DNA of 5,921 nt from Bacillota bacterium (GTDB lineage: Bacteria > Bacillota > Clostridia > Christensenellales > CAG-138). Below, piece after piece: positions 5,415 to 5,921 of this stretch. The stretch is taken from assembly GCA_023461495.1 (NCBI GenBank), contig JAEYLA010000282.1, positions 1-5,921 on the forward strand, given 5' to 3'. The notes below the pieces were generated by a model. That model had not been told where the DNA came from and did no database searches. It was given only the letters and a program-made list of their open reading frames with translations. Every line of letters begins with the position of its first letter. Positions within the stretch are counted from its first letter, which is position 1. The position numbers and the translations under genes are program-made.

Positions 5415-5921
5415 CATCCATAAATATGAAACAATCATCAGCGAAACCGACACTGTCGAACGCGTAGGCAAAGTGACGCAGGTTGTCGGTTTGGCGGTGG
5501 AATGTGTAGGCCTTCAGGCACACATGAACGACATCTGCCGAATCTATACCGGACGCGGCCAGGAATATATCTTGGCCGATGTTGTGGGATTTAAGGAAAA
5601 CAAAGTGCTGTTGATGCCGCTTGGCGAGCTTTCCGGCATTGGCGCGAACAACCGGGTCGTCTGTACCGGCGATACCCTCCGGGTGCCGGTGGGCGAACAA
5701 TACCTGGGCCGCGTGCTCGACCCGTTTGGGCAGCCGATGGACGGTCTGGGCGAAATCAAACCCGGCGGTTATTACAGCGTTGAAAACGCGCCGCCCAACC
5801 CGCTTTCCCGCAAGCCGATTTGTGAGGTTCTTCCCTTGGGCATTAAGGCCATCGACTCTATGCTGACCATCGGCCGCGGGCAAAGGGTCGGCATTTTTGC
5901 AGGGAGCGGCGTGGGAAAAAG
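5398..5921 (+). CDS. fliI: Flagellum-specific ATPase FliI, N-terminal part (cut by window edge)
   Basis: FliI is the hexameric F1-beta-like ATPase that energises unloading and entry of flagellar export substrates. There are 174 complete codons before the sequence ends. An N-terminal beta-barrel (about 20-95) is followed by GRVLDPFGQPMDG at 104-116, PPNPLSRKPI at 132-141, and LPLGIKAIDSMLTIGRGQR at 145-163, leading into the P-loop AGSGVGK at 168-174, where the window stops. The motif VLDPFGQPMDG and the PPNPL segment are typical of the flagellar/type III branch rather than of F1 or Rho. Start: ATG at 5398, with AAAGG (5385-5389) 8 nt upstream, overlapping the end of fliH by 17 nt. The catalytic Walker B, the arginine finger and the C-terminal domain lie outside the window. 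Confidence 0.96.
   Translation, partial: MKPFFDIHKYETIISETDTVERVGKVTQVVGLAVECVGLQAHMNDICRIYTGRGQEYILADVVGFKENKVLLMPLGELSGIGANNRVVCTGDTLRVPVGEQYLGRVLDPFGQPMDGLGEIKPGGYYSVENAPPNPLSRKPICEVLPLGIKAIDSMLTIGRGQRVGIFAGSGVGK

Overview
This window is a flagellar locus, most likely from an anaerobic Gram-positive bacterium of the Clostridia. The sequence gives four reasons for that placement: strong AAGGAGG-type ribosome binding sites, TTG start codons on two of the five genes, a short Firmicutes-style flagellin under a sigma-28 (SigD-type) promoter, and the gene order fliF-fliG-fliH-fliI. Base composition is moderate and protein sequence alone does not fix the genus.

Layout. Positions 1-293 hold no gene I can defend. 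They contain a nested hairpin-forming element (about 32-133) and a strong, symmetric rho-independent terminator (228-253) that ends the flagellin transcript. Flagellin is on the minus strand (294-1442). A 362-bp divergent intergenic region (1443-1804) separates it from fliF. Read leftward it carries a sigma-28 promoter and a roughly 107-nt flagellin leader with a candidate CsrA-binding hairpin just before the Shine-Dalgarno. Read rightward it carries a sigma-A-type promoter with two inverted repeats laid over it and a hairpin in the fliF 5' leader. The plus-strand operon follows: fliF (1805-3475), fliG (3509-4516), fliH (4509-5414) and fliI (5398 to the window edge, cut in the Walker A motif).

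How the genes work together. FliF builds the MS-ring in the cytoplasmic membrane. FliG binds the FliF C-terminus to form the rotor/switch layer. FliH and the ATPase FliI sit under the ring and serve the flagellar type III export gate, which exports flagellin among other substrates. The divergent arrangement puts an early class (basal body and export genes, sigma-A-type promoter) next to the late filament gene (sigma-28 promoter). fliG-fliH and fliH-fliI overlap by 8 and 17 nt, which suggests translational coupling.

I found no mobile element, CRISPR array, tRNA or rRNA, and no clearly new system. The most worthwhile leads are regulatory: the CsrA-like flagellin leader, the inverted repeats on the fliF promoter, and the structured element downstream of flagellin.
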